Source of the DNA: Gilliamella apis
Lineage (GTDB): Bacteria > Pseudomonadota > Gammaproteobacteria > Enterobacterales > Orbaceae
Direction of reading: 5' to 3'
NCBI RefSeq assembly: GCF_002142155.1
Contig: NZ_NASD01000004.1
Coordinates: 83,921-147,920 of the forward strand
Length of the DNA stretch: 64,000 bases
Shown here: one piece after another, positions 18,164 through 30,230 of the stretch
Layout: each line of letters opens with the position of its first letter
Position numbering within the stretch: position 1 is the stretch's first letter
Notes under the pieces: model-generated
Database searches by the model: none
What the model saw: only the letters and a program-made list of their open reading frames with translations
What the model was told of the DNA's origin: nothing
Program-made: the position numbers and the translations under genes

Positions 18164-19342
18164 TTAATTATTTGAATGATGTTCGAAATCTCGAACTGGC
18201 TTTATGGTTGACCATGAACGGCAGCTTGGGCACAACCAGTAGAGGGTATTAACGGTAAATCCACATTTTTTGCACCGGTAATTGGGAACTGTTTTTATCT
18301 GTTCACCTACCATATTTCGAAGAAGTAATAGACTTTGTTTGGCTTTTCCTTGTTCAGCATCAGCCACATGGTAATCCATTAATCGGTAAAAACCTTTAAG
18401 ATTTGGGTGTTTTAATAATTCACGATAAAGGTAATATTGGGCCGCATCTAGCCCATTATTTTTTTCAACAATATCGGCAAGCATAAGTTCTGCTACATTA
18501 CCAGTGTCTTGTTTGACACAAATTTCTAAAAACTGTTTGAATAGTTGTGGCTGATTTATTTGTGTATAACATTCTTTTAATAGTGGTAAGGCTTCGCCAA
18601 TAAAAGCTTTGTCTTGGTTTATTATTTGTTGAAAAGATTCAATTGCTTGTTCGATTTTGTCTTGAACCATTAATACTCGTCCAAGCATTAATGAAGTACG
18701 AGCACAATTAGCATCGGCAGTAGCAGACTTTTTTAATAGGCTGTATGCTTGTTCTAAATCATCATCAGCGATAGCGAGTGCAGCTAGTTCACAGTAAAAT
18801 TGGGCGATTTCGATCTTATATTTTTCATTGCCAAGTTTTACCAGTCTGGTTGCGATATTAATCGCATTGTTCCATTCGCTTGTAGATTGATAAATGATAA
18901 GTAACTGTTGTAGAGCATGTTGCTGGAAGTCTTCTTCATCAATCAATTGTAAAAACATCTCTTCGGCACGGTCATAAAGCCCCGCAACCATATAGTCTCG
19001 TCCAAGTTGCTGAATTGCTAATAATCGTTGATCAAATGTTAATGATGAACTTTCCATTAATGCTTGGTGAATACGTATTGCGCGATCAACTTCGCCACGT
19101 GAACGGAATAGGTTTCCTAGTGTTAGATGCGCTTCGAGGGTACCATCATCTTCTTTAAGTAGATCAAGGAAAATATCAACAGCTTTATCTTTTTGATTAG
19201 ACAAAAGAAAATTTAGACCATCTACGTATTCTCTAGATAATCGATTCGATTGATTTAAATATTTTTGTTTGGCATTTCTGTCACCCATATACCAGCCATA
19301 GGCAGCGGCTATTGGCAGTAACAGAAATAACAATTCAAACAT
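18164..19342 (-). CDS. lapB: LPS assembly protein LapB (TPR and rubredoxin-like)
   Basis: LapB is an inner-membrane protein that, with FtsH, controls LpxC turnover and so LPS synthesis. The 392-residue product has one N-terminal membrane anchor (FELLFLLLPIAAAYGWYMG), then TPR helices through most of its length (for example DGTLEAHLTLGNLFRSRGEV). It ends in a zinc rubredoxin-type knuckle, CKKCGF...CPSC. Length and order match E. coli LapB (YciM). It follows lapA by 11 bases. Confidence 0.95.
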   Translation of the reverse strand: MFELLFLLLPIAAAYGWYMGDRNAKQKYLNQSNRLSREYVDGLNFLLSNQKDKAVDIFLDLLKEDDGTLEAHLTLGNLFRSRGEVDRAIRIHQALMESSSLTFDQRLLAIQQLGRDYMVAGLYDRAEEMFLQLIDEEDFQQHALQQLLIIYQSTSEWNNAINIATRLVKLGNEKYKIEIAQFYCELAALAIADDDLEQAYSLLKKSATADANCARTSLMLGRVLMVQDKIEQAIESFQQIINQDKAFIGEALPLLKECYTQINQPQLFKQFLEICVKQDTGNVAELMLADIVEKNNGLDAAQYYLYRELLKHPNLKGFYRLMDYHVADAEQGKAKQSLLLLRNMVGEQIKTVPNYRCKKCGFTVNTLYWLCPSCRSWSTIKPVRDFEHHSNN

Positions 19343-19353
19343 AATTACCTATT

Positions 19354-19659
19354 TTAATTGGTATTGGTTAAATTCATTTTCTGATGATTAGATATGTCTT
19401 CATCATATCTTTTTTGCAATTTATTCAATTTACGTTTCGTCGATGAATGTTGGAATTTAGATTTTAAGAAATATATTCCAGTTAATATCCATCCAACTAA
19501 AAAACCTGAACCAAATAATATTGCCAGTAATACAGATAATCTGACTTCAGTTTTAGCAATTAAATAGTTAAAAGTTACTATTTGATTATTAGCTGAACCT
19601 ATAGTTATCGAAATGGCGAAAATAAGAATTATCAATAAAATTGATATTACTAATTTCAT
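19354..19659 (-). CDS. lapA: LPS assembly protein LapA
   Basis: This 101-residue protein has two membrane helices (about residues 1-22 and 40-65) with NNQIVTFNYLIAKTEVRLSVLLA between them. This is the DUF1049 pattern of E. coli LapA (YciS). The charged cytoplasmic tail is predicted to be coiled coil. It is always found beside lapB, as here, and is thought to work with it. Confidence 0.92.
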   Translation of the reverse strand: MKLVISILLIILIFAISITIGSANNQIVTFNYLIAKTEVRLSVLLAILFGSGFLVGWILTGIYFLKSKFQHSSTKRKLNKLQKRYDEDISNHQKMNLTNTN

Positions 19660-19736
19660 AATGCTAACCTTATTATTTTTATTAAAAAATTGATATTACC
19701 TAATTCTTTTCTTTAAAACTATTCTTTTCTTTTGCT

Positions 19737-20456
19737 TTATTCCATTACTATATGCCATTTTTTAACATAAAAACAGCAGATAAGTGAAATTAACCAAGCT
19801 AGCAATATCCCTAATATTAAATCATAAGCTGAATGCATGCCTAATAATAGTCGACTCGTTTCAATGAGCAATGACCAAATAGTAATGATTGATACAATAA
19901 AAAAATGTCGTTTAAAACTTAGTAGCGTTATGGCTAATAAAGCCCAAGTGGCTGCAAATAAAGTGTGCCCAGAAGGAAAAGCATAACCTGTTTCACTTTG
20001 CCAATGATTAGATAACCATGTAGGAATAATGGTTGAATTGGCTAATAATTTTTCAATATTAGCTTTACGTTCTGCTCTTGTTTGTGAATAAAATTGCTTT
20101 GCATCAAGATTAAACTCTTTATCTAACCATATAACATAAGGTCTGGATTCAGCAGTTTGTTGTTTGATGATACTCTTAACAACTTGACCGCCTAACATTG
20201 CACTGACTAAAACTAACCATAATAGTAATAATGTTTTTTTATTTTTATTAACCAGTTTTAGGTAAAAGAGTAAAAAAAACAGCCCAGATGTTATTATTGC
20301 CCACGGAAAACTAGCTGTTTCAGTTACCCAAAATAAATATTTAGATATATTATTTATTGACGTTGGTTGCCACTGCCAATTTACGGTTATAACAGATAAC
20401 GGTATAATCAGAAATAAGATCAATGGCACTATTGTTTTTTTTATTACTAACCCCAT
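19737..20456 (-). CDS. pgpB: phosphatidylglycerophosphatase B / undecaprenyl-PP phosphatase (PAP2)
   Basis: The 239-residue membrane protein has the three PAP2 phosphatase motifs: KQQTAESRPY, AFPSGHT and SRLLLGMHSAYD, with several membrane helices around them. PgpB dephosphorylates phosphatidylglycerol phosphate and undecaprenyl diphosphate on the periplasmic side. As in E. coli it lies between ribA (divergent) and lapA-lapB, which supports the assignment. It starts the minus-strand run that continues to roxA. Confidence 0.9.
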   Translation of the reverse strand: MGLVIKKTIVPLILFLIIPLSVITVNWQWQPTSINNISKYLFWVTETASFPWAIITSGLFFLLFYLKLVNKNKKTLLLLWLVLVSAMLGGQVVKSIIKQQTAESRPYVIWLDKEFNLDAKQFYSQTRAERKANIEKLLANSTIIPTWLSNHWQSETGYAFPSGHTLFAATWALLAITLLSFKRHFFIVSIITIWSLLIETSRLLLGMHSAYDLILGILLAWLISLICCFYVKKWHIVME

Positions 20457-20557
20457 TTAAAACTCAATTAAGCATAAAATTTTATTTATTTTAACATGGA
20501 AACACGATTTTCTTTTAAAAAATCTTAATCATGTTGTGATGAAACTTGGAGATAATA

Positions 20558-21163
20558 ATGCAATTAAAACATGTTGCACAAGCTAAACTACCAACCCCGT
20601 GGGGATGTTTTACTATTGTTGGTTTTGAAGAAATTGTAACAGGTAAGGATCATGTTGCATTAGTGTTTGGTGACATTAATGATCATTCATCCATATTAAC
20701 ACGTGTTCATTCTGAATGTTTGACGGGCGATGCATTATTTAGTTTACGATGTGATTGTGGTTTTCAATTAGAAGCTGCATTGAAGCAGATAGCTAAAGAG
20801 GGTAAGGGTGTCTTGATTTATCATCGTCAAGAAGGGCGTAATATTGGTTTGCTAAATAAAATTAGGGCTTATGCCCTACAAGATCAGGGCTTAGATACGG
20901 TTGAGGCCAATGAACAATTAGGCTTTGCTGCTGATGAACGTGATTTCACCTTATGTGCAGATATGCTTAGGTTACTAAATGTGTCTCAAGTTCGATTATT
21001 AACTAACAATCCGGAAAAGATAAAAGTTCTTGAACAAGCGGGAATTAACGTTACTGAACGAGTGCCTTTAGAAGTGGGAGAAAATCCAAGCAATGAACAT
21101 TATTTAGCGACTAAAGCTAATAAATTAGGACATATACTACATTTACACCACTGTAATCATTAA
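20558..21163 (+). CDS. ribA: GTP cyclohydrolase II
   Basis: RibA opens GTP to the first pyrimidine intermediate of riboflavin synthesis. The product from ATG 20558 (201 residues) has [20 protein letters not shown] with the three zinc cysteines, and [11 protein letters not shown] with the catalytic residues. This start matches E. coli RibA (MQLK) and has TTGGAG seven bases upstream; an upstream TTG at 20546 would sit in the ribosome site. Divergent from pgpB as in E. coli. No FMN riboswitch was seen in the 100-base gap. Confidence 0.96.
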   Translation: MQLKHVAQAKLPTPWGCFTIVGFEEIVTGKDHVALVFGDINDHSSILTRVHSECLTGDALFSLRCDCGFQLEAALKQIAKEGKGVLIYHRQEGRNIGLLNKIRAYALQDQGLDTVEANEQLGFAADERDFTLCADMLRLLNVSQVRLLTNNPEKIKVLEQAGINVTERVPLEVGENPSNEHYLATKANKLGHILHLHHCNH

Positions 21164-21232
21164 CTCTTTAAAAAGAGAATTTTACGGAGTTGCTATATTT
21201 TTAATTTAGTTGTTGTAATTATTTAATCGTCT

Positions 21233-21270
21233 AACCTCAAAATCTATTATCGATTTTGAGGTTAATTTTT
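21233..21270 (+). terminator. terminator of ribA
   Basis: AACCTCAAAATC (21233-21244) pairs with GATTTTGAGGTT (21252-21263), 12 pairs, followed by AATTTTT. Confidence 0.8.
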
Positions 21271-21291
21271 ATTTACAAATAAATTAATTTA

Positions 21292-21480
21292 TTAATCTTT
21301 GTCGCATCTTAGTACGCCACCATTGGCAATTTGGTCTTTTGATACTTCATGCATAATAATTTGTACCGCCTCTGGTTTACAGTTAAGCGTTTCAACAATT
21401 GCATCAGTTACTCGTTTAGCCATTTCACGTTTTTGTTCAATGGTGCGTCCTTCTAAAAAATCAATAACTACATTTGGCAT
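21292..21480 (-). CDS. 4-oxalocrotonate tautomerase family protein
   Basis: The 62-residue protein starts MPNVVIDFLEGRT, so Pro1 after Met removal would be the catalytic base of the tautomerase fold. KREMAKRVTDAIVETL and the C-terminal half match the small 4-oxalocrotonate tautomerase group. No aromatic-degradation gene is near. It starts 9 bases after luxS and is probably cotranscribed with it, so its substrate is unknown and need not be a muconate. Confidence 0.85.
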   Translation of the reverse strand: MPNVVIDFLEGRTIEQKREMAKRVTDAIVETLNCKPEAVQIIMHEVSKDQIANGGVLRCDKD

Positions 21481-21489
21481 AAATATTTC

Positions 21490-22005
21490 CTAATTATTAA
21501 TGGTGGCAAGTTGCGCATCAGTTAATGCAATGTCTTGATTATGACATATTTCAATTCCAGTTTGGATAATTTTTTCAGCAATCACTTTGGCTTCATCTAA
21601 AGAGTGCATGGTATAAGTTCCGCATTGATATTCATTCAGCTCCGGGATTTGCGATTGAGATTTTACATTCATAACATCATGCATAGCCTGTAACCATGCA
21701 TTAACAACTAATGATTCTTCTGGTTTACCAATTAAACTCATATAAAAACCGGTTCGGCAGCCCATTGGTGAGATGTCAATAATTTCAACTTTATCACTAT
21801 TTAAATGATCACGCATAAAGCCTGCAAATAAGTGCTCTAAAGTATGAATACCTTTTTCAGGTAGTAGTGCTTTATTAGGTATAGTAAAGCGAAGATCAAA
21901 TACTGTAATATCGTCACCTTTTGGGGTTGCCATGGTTTTAGCGATTCGCACAAAAGGCGCTTTCATTTTAGTATGATCAACTTTAAAACTGTCTAATAAA
22001 GGCAT
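21490..22005 (-). CDS. luxS: S-ribosylhomocysteine lyase
   Basis: LuxS splits S-ribosylhomocysteine to homocysteine and DPD, the precursor of autoinducer-2, in the activated methyl cycle. The 171-residue product has the zinc motif HTLEH, the catalytic Cys in [10 protein letters not shown] and the third zinc ligand later. AAGGAGA precedes ATG 22005. The downstream tautomerase gene follows after 9 bases. No mtnN (pfs) gene is in the window. Confidence 0.97.
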   Translation of the reverse strand: MPLLDSFKVDHTKMKAPFVRIAKTMATPKGDDITVFDLRFTIPNKALLPEKGIHTLEHLFAGFMRDHLNSDKVEIIDISPMGCRTGFYMSLIGKPEESLVVNAWLQAMHDVMNVKSQSQIPELNEYQCGTYTMHSLDEAKVIAEKIIQTGIEICHNQDIALTDAQLATINN

Positions 22006-22074
22006 AATTTTCTCCTTGAGTTTGGGATTAAGCCATTTTGCTTGATTAGCTTAATATATTCCACTATTTTATAT

Positions 22075-24159
<2,085 letters not shown>

Positions 24160-24265
24160 TTAAATTAACATGAAGGTTTTTAAATTTATTAATAAAATAG
24201 TATTTATAGGTATTTTAGAACAATAGATTTTAATAAAAATTGTCAATTAACTAATATAAGCCAGA

Positions 24266-24293
24266 CTATTCCGCTAATTTTTTAGCGGAATAG
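24266..24293 (-). other. stem-loop between zipA and ligA
   Basis: CTATTCCGCTAA pairs perfectly with TTAGCGGAATAG (12 pairs, 4-base loop) about 30 bases after the zipA stop. No U-tract follows on the minus strand, so partial termination or mRNA processing is more likely than full termination. Confidence 0.5.
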
Positions 24294-24324
24294 TAGCAAA
24301 AATGAGGAATTTTAAACTGCTAGC

Positions 24325-25245
24325 TTAAATTTCATTACAAGCTTTCTTTATGCGTTCTTTATAACTATCGATTTTTTGTGGTGTCATCATGTGATGTTCA
24401 TCATCTAAAACTACACCATTAACATCATCGGCTATACGTTGCGCAGTTTGTAGCATTAATTTGAAATTTTGTTGATTGTTTCCATGAGTTGGCGCAACCA
24501 TAAAAATCGATACGCCAGGTGTTGTAAATTCGTGCATAGTTTCAGGATCTAGATGTCCTGGACTGATCATATTGGCCAAACTAAATAATATTGGTCCATT
24601 ACCGGCAGGGTCAACATGGCGATGAAAAATACGCATATCACCAAATTGGAATCCTGATTGCATGATGCTAGCTAATAGCATATCACCTTGTAGTTCCTTG
24701 CCATTTAAGCCAGTAACATTCAATACAATAATTTCAGTTTTAGTTTCTTCACTATCGTCTATCGTAAGTTTTTCTTGTTTTTCAAGTTTTTCTTCCGATT
24801 GAGAATGATCAGTTATGATATCCTCACCGACTTTAGTTGGTTTTTCATCTTCAGTATTTTCTTTAACTGGTTGAGCAGTAAAGTTATTCGATTGAAAATC
24901 GCTAGTCGATTCATTAGAAACCTTAATATCGATTTTCGGTTGTTGGTCGTCATCATCTGAAAACAGGTCGACTTGACGAGGCAGTTGTTCTTCTTTTACT
25001 AATTCTTCATTAACATGGACATTAGTATCATCCTGTTTTGTTTTGCTTTTTGGCGTTAGTAAAATCACATCATCTTCATCATTATAGATGTCTTCATATT
25101 GCTGAGTATGTGTTGTGAATTTATCTTTTTTGCCTAACTTAAATAAAGAAGAACGTTCTTTTTTATTGATCCAAAGCCCATGAATTAATAATGCAATAAT
25201 GACCAAGGATGCAACCACAATTAGAACAGTACGTAAATTATCCAT
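24325..25245 (-). CDS. zipA: cell division protein ZipA
   Basis: ZipA anchors FtsZ to the inner membrane. The 306-residue product has an N-terminal membrane helix ([20 protein letters not shown]), a charged then acidic linker to about residue 165, and the C-terminal FtsZ-binding domain (about residues 170-306: [22 protein letters not shown] ends its first part; [10 protein letters not shown] follows). ATG 25245 was chosen because GAGTGGG precedes it; an upstream GTG at 25254 has no ribosome site. The linker is Gln-poor and acidic compared with the Pro/Gln-rich one of E. coli. Confidence 0.93.
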   Translation of the reverse strand: MDNLRTVLIVVASLVIIALLIHGLWINKKERSSLFKLGKKDKFTTHTQQYEDIYNDEDDVILLTPKSKTKQDDTNVHVNEELVKEEQLPRQVDLFSDDDDQQPKIDIKVSNESTSDFQSNNFTAQPVKENTEDEKPTKVGEDIITDHSQSEEKLEKQEKLTIDDSEETKTEIIVLNVTGLNGKELQGDMLLASIMQSGFQFGDMRIFHRHVDPAGNGPILFSLANMISPGHLDPETMHEFTTPGVSIFMVAPTHGNNQQNFKLMLQTAQRIADDVNGVVLDDEHHMMTPQKIDSYKERIKKACNEI

Positions 25246-25394
25246 AATACCCACTCAGAATTAAATTAAATATAGATTCAAATTATTCAATAATATAATT
25301 GAAAAAAAAGGATTAAAAAATACCACAATGAAATTTTTTTACTTTTTACATTTAAGTTAAATCCATACTTACTTACTTATTACAGTGCGAAAAC

Positions 25395-25426
25395 TATTTG
25401 TATATATTACTTTATTTCTACAAATA
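25395..25426. promoter_or_regulatory. candidate operator between zipA and acrA
   Basis: TATTTGTA (25395-25402) and TACAAATA (25419-25426) form an inverted repeat with a 16-base spacer in the 380-base divergent gap. It lies about 200 bases before acrA. AcrR-type repressors bind inverted repeats containing TACA, so an efflux-regulator site is possible. No regulator gene is adjacent. The rest of 25246-25625 shows no gene. Confidence 0.3.
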
Positions 25427-25625
25427 ATCATAATTATCAATAGAATTTTTTTATAAATTCGCTTTTAAATCTAATAAGTCAGTTAATTTTTAGAACTCTG
25501 TGCTATTAAGGCGTTAAGACTCTTACAATCTATGCATATTTTTTGTAAAATCTCCGATCACTTTTGAATAATATTCATTGTTTTTATTTAAAAAATAATT
25601 ATTAAGTTACCGAGGTCTTTTTTAT

Positions 25626-26822
25626 ATGAGATTGAATAAGCTATTACTTACTCTGCCAGTGGCATTAACTAGTCTATTATTATTAGCCAGTTGTGATAAT
25701 AATCAATCACAAGATGGTGCTGGCCAATTACCAAAGGTAACTGTTTTTAAAGTTGAACCTTTAAACTATACCCTAAAAATAAACTTACCTGGGCGGGTTG
25801 TTGCTTCCCAGATCGCTGAAATCCGACCTCAGGTTAGTGGGATTGTACTAAATCGAGAATTTGAAGAAAGTTCAAATGTTAAAGCTGGTCAATCACTTTA
25901 TCAAATTGACCCTGCCATTTATCAAGCGAATTATGATAGTGCAGTGGCCAGTGTAGCTAGCGCTAAAGCTAACGCTAATATAGCTCAACTAACCTTAAAA
26001 CGTTACGCAGGACTTTTGAATACCAAATCAATCAGTCAACAAGAATATGATAAAGCTGCTGCTGATGCCAAACAAGCTGAGGCAAGTGTTTTAGTTGCTC
26101 AGGCAGCAGAGCACGCTGCCAAAGTTAATTTAGACTACACTAAAGTATACTCGCCAATTGATGGTTATATTGGTAAATCAAGTGTGACAGAAGGGGCATT
26201 AGTATCAGCAGGACAACCTGCTCCATTAGCTTTGGTACAACAACTTGATCCTATCTATGTTGATATGACTGAAGCTGCAACTCGTTATAATAAATATCTT
26301 CAAGATGAAAATATTATTTATGAGCCAGCTCAAGGTGACAATGTTGAGTTATTTTTTAATGATGGTTCAAAATACGCTTTACCAGGAAATATTAAATTTT
26401 CAGATATGACGGTTAATGAAACGACAGGAACTGTTACCCTACGATCGCAATTTTCTAATGCTGAAGGAAAAATCTTACCGGGGATGTTTGTAAAACCACA
26501 ATTGACATTAGGTACAATTAAAAATGCGGTGTTGGTTCCGCAACAAGGCATTACTAGTAACCAAAAAGGTCAGTATACTGCTAAGATTTTAAAACCAGAT
26601 AATACTGTTGAATATCGTCAAGACATTAAAATTTATACAGGTATAAGTGGTTATTGGGTTGTTACCAGTGGTATTGATGTTGGTGAACAAGTGATTACTA
26701 CAGGTTTACTTAATTTAACCGCAGTAGAAAGGGGGCAACCAATGAAGGCTCAAGCGGTAGATAAACCAGCTACGCTTTCTCAAGAGCAATTAGACAATAT
26801 CATCAAAAGCAGCGTGAAATAA
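25626..26822 (+). CDS. acrA: multidrug efflux RND periplasmic adaptor (membrane fusion protein)
   Basis: The 398-residue adaptor has a lipoprotein signal with lipobox LLAS-C (Cys23), so it is anchored to the inner-membrane outer face. It then has the lipoyl halves flanking an alpha-helical hairpin (about residues 100-170, rich in Ala/Gln/Lys), the beta-barrel (VYSPIDGYIGKS onward) and the membrane-proximal domain. Length equals E. coli AcrA. It lies 19 bases before acrB. No outer-membrane TolC gene is in the window; a distant one is presumably used. Confidence 0.95.
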   Translation: MRLNKLLLTLPVALTSLLLLASCDNNQSQDGAGQLPKVTVFKVEPLNYTLKINLPGRVVASQIAEIRPQVSGIVLNREFEESSNVKAGQSLYQIDPAIYQANYDSAVASVASAKANANIAQLTLKRYAGLLNTKSISQQEYDKAAADAKQAEASVLVAQAAEHAAKVNLDYTKVYSPIDGYIGKSSVTEGALVSAGQPAPLALVQQLDPIYVDMTEAATRYNKYLQDENIIYEPAQGDNVELFFNDGSKYALPGNIKFSDMTVNETTGTVTLRSQFSNAEGKILPGMFVKPQLTLGTIKNAVLVPQQGITSNQKGQYTAKILKPDNTVEYRQDIKIYTGISGYWVVTSGIDVGEQVITTGLLNLTAVERGQPMKAQAVDKPATLSQEQLDNIIKSSVK

Positions 26823-26841
26823 AACAGGGGTAGAGTTAATT

Positions 26842-29800
26842 ATGGCTAAGTTTTTTATTGATAGACCTGTTTTTGCATGGGTAATTGCTATCATGATGAT
26901 GCTGGGCGGTGCTTTATGTATTAAGCTACTCGCTGTTGAACAGTATCCTGATATCGCACCACCAGCTGTTACGGTTTCTGCTGTTTATCCAGGGGCTGAT
27001 GCTCAAACTATTGAGAATACAGTTACCCAATTGATTGAGCAAAACTTGACTGGCTTGGATAATTTGATCTATATGAAATCAACCAGTAGTGCCCAGGGGG
27101 TTGTACAAACAACTTTAACTTTTGCACCGGGTACTAGCCCTGATTTTGCGCAAGTTCAAGTTTTGAATAAAGTAGAGAGTATAAAATCACGTCTGCCAGA
27201 AAGTGTGCAAAAAAATGGGGTGTCGGTTGCTAAAAATAATACCAACTTCCTAAAAGTTATTGGTTTCTATTCTACCAATCCTCAAAAAACACAAGCAGAT
27301 ATTGCTGACTTTATTTATTCAACGGTACAAGATCAGATACGCCGTGTACAAGGGGTAGGTGATACTCAGTTATTTGGTTCTGAATATGCAATGCGTATTT
27401 GGTTAGATCCAAATAAACTTAATTATTTTAATCTATCTATTGAAGAAATTATTGCTGCCATTCAGGCGCAAAATGCGCAGGTTACAGCAGGGCAACTTGG
27501 TGCTTTACCTGCAACGGAAGGACAAGAGCTTAATGCAACCATTACAGCTCAATCACGGTTAAAAACACCTGAGCAATTTCAAAATATTTTAGTTCGAGTT
27601 AACACAGATGGTTCAAACATCTTATTAAAAGATGTCGCCAAAGTTGAAATTGGTGCGGCTGATTATAACTTTCTTTCACGTTATGACGGTAAACCATCAG
27701 CTGGTTTAGGTATTTATTTGGCGACAGGTGCAAACCAACTCGATACATCAGCAAAAGTTGACCAAAAAATTCAAGAGTTATCACAGATTTTTCCTGAGGA
27801 TATCAAATTTGCCTATCCTTATGATACAACTCCGTTCGTTAAGTTATCGATTAATAACGTAGTTCATACATTAATTGAAGCAATCATATTGGTTGTTATC
27901 GTTATGTATGTCTTTTTACAAAATCTGCGTTCTACACTTATTCCAACTATCACCGTACCAGTTGTGTTGTTAGGTACGTTTGCAGTTTTATATATATGTG
28001 GATTTACTATTAATACGTTATCCATGTTTGCTATGGTGCTTGCCATCGGTCTTCTGGTCGATGATGCCATCGTGGTAATTGAGAACGTTGAACGTATTAT
28101 GCATGACGAAGGGCTTTCGCCTTATGATGCTACTGTCAAATCGATGGAACAAATTACTTCGGCACTAGTGGGTATCGCCGTGGTACTATCAGCGGTATTT
28201 GTACCAATGGCATTTTATGGTGGTGCAGCAGGAGGGATTTATCGTCAATTTTCAATCACAATTGTAACATCGATGGCTTTATCAGTATTGATGGCAATTG
28301 TATTAACACCAGCTCTTTGTGCGCAAATTTTAAAAGCGCCATCGAAAAATAAAGTTAAGATAACTACGCTAGGCGAAAAATTAGAAAGCATACCTCCGTT
28401 TAGCTGGCTTTCAATCGGAACTAAATGGTTTTTTAATAAGTTTAATAATTTATATAACAAGAGTTTACATGCCTATGAAAAAGGTGTGATTAAATTTATT
28501 CGTTATCCGCTAATTTCATTTGTTTGCTATGTCTTGATAGTTGTTGGCTTAGTGTTTGGCTTTAACCGTTTACCAACTGGTTTCTTACCAAATGAAGATC
28601 AGGGGGTGTTGATTGTAATGGTTGAGTTACCACCTGGTGCGACACTAGAACAAACCATGGGTGTATTGAACAAAACCTCTCAATTTTATATGAATGAAAA
28701 AGCCGATTCAGTTAAGGAAATCTTTACCGTTGCTGGTTTTAGTATGGTTGGTCGTGGACAAAACATGGGACTAGGTTTTATTCGCTTAAAAGATTGGGAT
28801 GAACGGAAACGCCCGGATCAAAAAGTGGATGCATTAGTTGGTAGTGGTTGGGGATTTGCTTCTACTATTACTGAAGGTCGTGTCATTATTACTAATGTAC
28901 CGGCTGTACCATCACTTGGTATGGCAAATGGTTTTTCTTACATGTTAAAAGATACCGCTGGACTTGGCCATGAGGCACTGATGGGGGCATTTTTCCAATT
29001 ATTGGGTCAAGCTGCACAGAATCCTAATCTACAACAAGTTCGTCCAGGTAGTATGCTAGATGTTCCACAATATAAGATTAATGTTGATTTTGAAACTGCT
29101 CAAGCACTTGGTGTTGCAGTAAGTAGCGTAAATACCGTACTTTCAACAGCATTGGGTTCTGCTTATATTGATGATTTTGTTTATAACAATCGGGTTAAAA
29201 AAGTCTATTTACAATCTGATTCGGCTTATCGAATGTTACCTGATGATTTCAGCTTTTGGCATGTTAAAAATCAAAAAGGTGAAATGGTTCCTTATGATGC
29301 ATTTGCCACTACAACTAAGAGTTATGGCTCGCCATCTTTAGTTCGTTATGATGGAGTTGCAGCCATGGGTATCAGTGGATCAGCTGCACCAGGTATGAGT
29401 TCTGGACAAGCTATGGCAATAATGGAAAAATTATCTAAAAACTTACCAAAAGGTTTCTCGTATGATTGGACAGATATTTCTTACCAAGAACGTCAAACAG
29501 GTTCACAAACGACAACACTTTATCTTATCTCACTTATTGTAGTGTTCTTATCATTAGCTGCATTATATGAAAGTTGGACTGTACCTATTTCTATCTTGTT
29601 CGTTATCCCATTAGGTATTATTGGTACCGTATATGCAACTATGTTTAGAGGCCTTGATAATGATATCTACTTTATCGTTGGTCTATTAACAACGATGGGT
29701 CTATCAGCTAAGAATGCTATTTTGATCGTAGAATTTGCTAAAGATGCGTTAGAAAAAGAAGGTAAGTCATTAATTGATGCAACATTAGAAGCTTGTCGCT

Positions 29801-30051
29801 TACGTTTACGCCCAATTTTAATGACTTCATTTGCCTTTATCCTCGGTGTTTATCCACTAGCTACCAGTAGCGGTGCCGGTTCTGTAAGTCAGAGGGCGGT
29901 AGGTACAGGGGTTATTGGTGGTATGTTAACGGCAACGTTCTTAGCGATATTCTATGTTCCGTTATTCTTCTTATTTATAACGAAATTATTCACTAAACAT
30001 AAGAATAAAGTGGTGTTGCCAGCTAACTATACTGGTAAAACAGAGAAATAG
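26842..30051 (+). CDS. acrB: multidrug efflux RND transporter permease
   Basis: This 1069-residue proton/drug antiporter of the HAE1 RND family has 12 predicted membrane helices and two large periplasmic loops. The proton-relay aspartates are in GLLVDDAIVVIENVER (TM4) and the matching lysine in GLSAKNAILIVEFAKD (TM10). It is about 20 residues longer than E. coli AcrB, mostly in the cytoplasmic linker after TM6 (around residues 495-550). It forms the AcrA-AcrB pump with the upstream gene. Confidence 0.96.
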   Translation: MAKFFIDRPVFAWVIAIMMMLGGALCIKLLAVEQYPDIAPPAVTVSAVYPGADAQTIENTVTQLIEQNLTGLDNLIYMKSTSSAQGVVQTTLTFAPGTSPDFAQVQVLNKVESIKSRLPESVQKNGVSVAKNNTNFLKVIGFYSTNPQKTQADIADFIYSTVQDQIRRVQGVGDTQLFGSEYAMRIWLDPNKLNYFNLSIEEIIAAIQAQNAQVTAGQLGALPATEGQELNATITAQSRLKTPEQFQNILVRVNTDGSNILLKDVAKVEIGAADYNFLSRYDGKPSAGLGIYLATGANQLDTSAKVDQKIQELSQIFPEDIKFAYPYDTTPFVKLSINNVVHTLIEAIILVVIVMYVFLQNLRSTLIPTITVPVVLLGTFAVLYICGFTINTLSMFAMVLAIGLLVDDAIVVIENVERIMHDEGLSPYDATVKSMEQITSALVGIAVVLSAVFVPMAFYGGAAGGIYRQFSITIVTSMALSVLMAIVLTPALCAQILKAPSKNKVKITTLGEKLESIPPFSWLSIGTKWFFNKFNNLYNKSLHAYEKGVIKFIRYPLISFVCYVLIVVGLVFGFNRLPTGFLPNEDQGVLIVMVELPPGATLEQTMGVLNKTSQFYMNEKADSVKEIFTVAGFSMVGRGQNMGLGFIRLKDWDERKRPDQKVDALVGSGWGFASTITEGRVIITNVPAVPSLGMANGFSYMLKDTAGLGHEALMGAFFQLLGQAAQNPNLQQVRPGSMLDVPQYKINVDFETAQALGVAVSSVNTVLSTALGSAYIDDFVYNNRVKKVYLQSDSAYRMLPDDFSFWHVKNQKGEMVPYDAFATTTKSYGSPSLVRYDGVAAMGISGSAAPGMSSGQAMAIMEKLSKNLPKGFSYDWTDISYQERQTGSQTTTLYLISLIVVFLSLAALYESWTVPISILFVIPLGIIGTVYATMFRGLDNDIYFIVGLLTTMGLSAKNAILIVEFAKDALEKEGKSLIDATLEACRLRLRPILMTSFAFILGVYPLATSSGAGSVSQRAVGTGVIGGMLTATFLAIFYVPLFFLFITKLFTKHKNKVVLPANYTGKTEK

Positions 30052-30075
30052 TTAATGAATAATTAATATGAACTT

Positions 30076-30105
30076 AAAGCACCAATAATATTGGTGCTTT
30101 TTTTT
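30076..30105 (+). terminator. terminator of acrAB
   Basis: AAAGCACCAAT pairs with ATTGGTGCTTT (11 pairs, 3-base loop) and runs into eight T residues. Confidence 0.93.
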
Positions 30106-30140
30106 ATCTAACTTTTAATTGATTGTTTATTTGATATTTT

Positions 30141-30190
30141 AATTTAATGTTTTTATTCGGTTGAAATAAAAGTTGAGGAAAGGGGTTTTT
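30141..30190 (+). repeat. dispersed intergenic repeat, copy 2
   Basis: This is the second copy of the element at 12071-12120, with bases 30173-30190 identical to 12101-12118. It lies between the acrB terminator and the ruvC stop, 40 bases from the latter. Confidence 0.5.
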
Positions 30191-30230
30191 AGGCTATAAA
30201 AGCAGGACATTAATAAATAATAGTTTCAGG

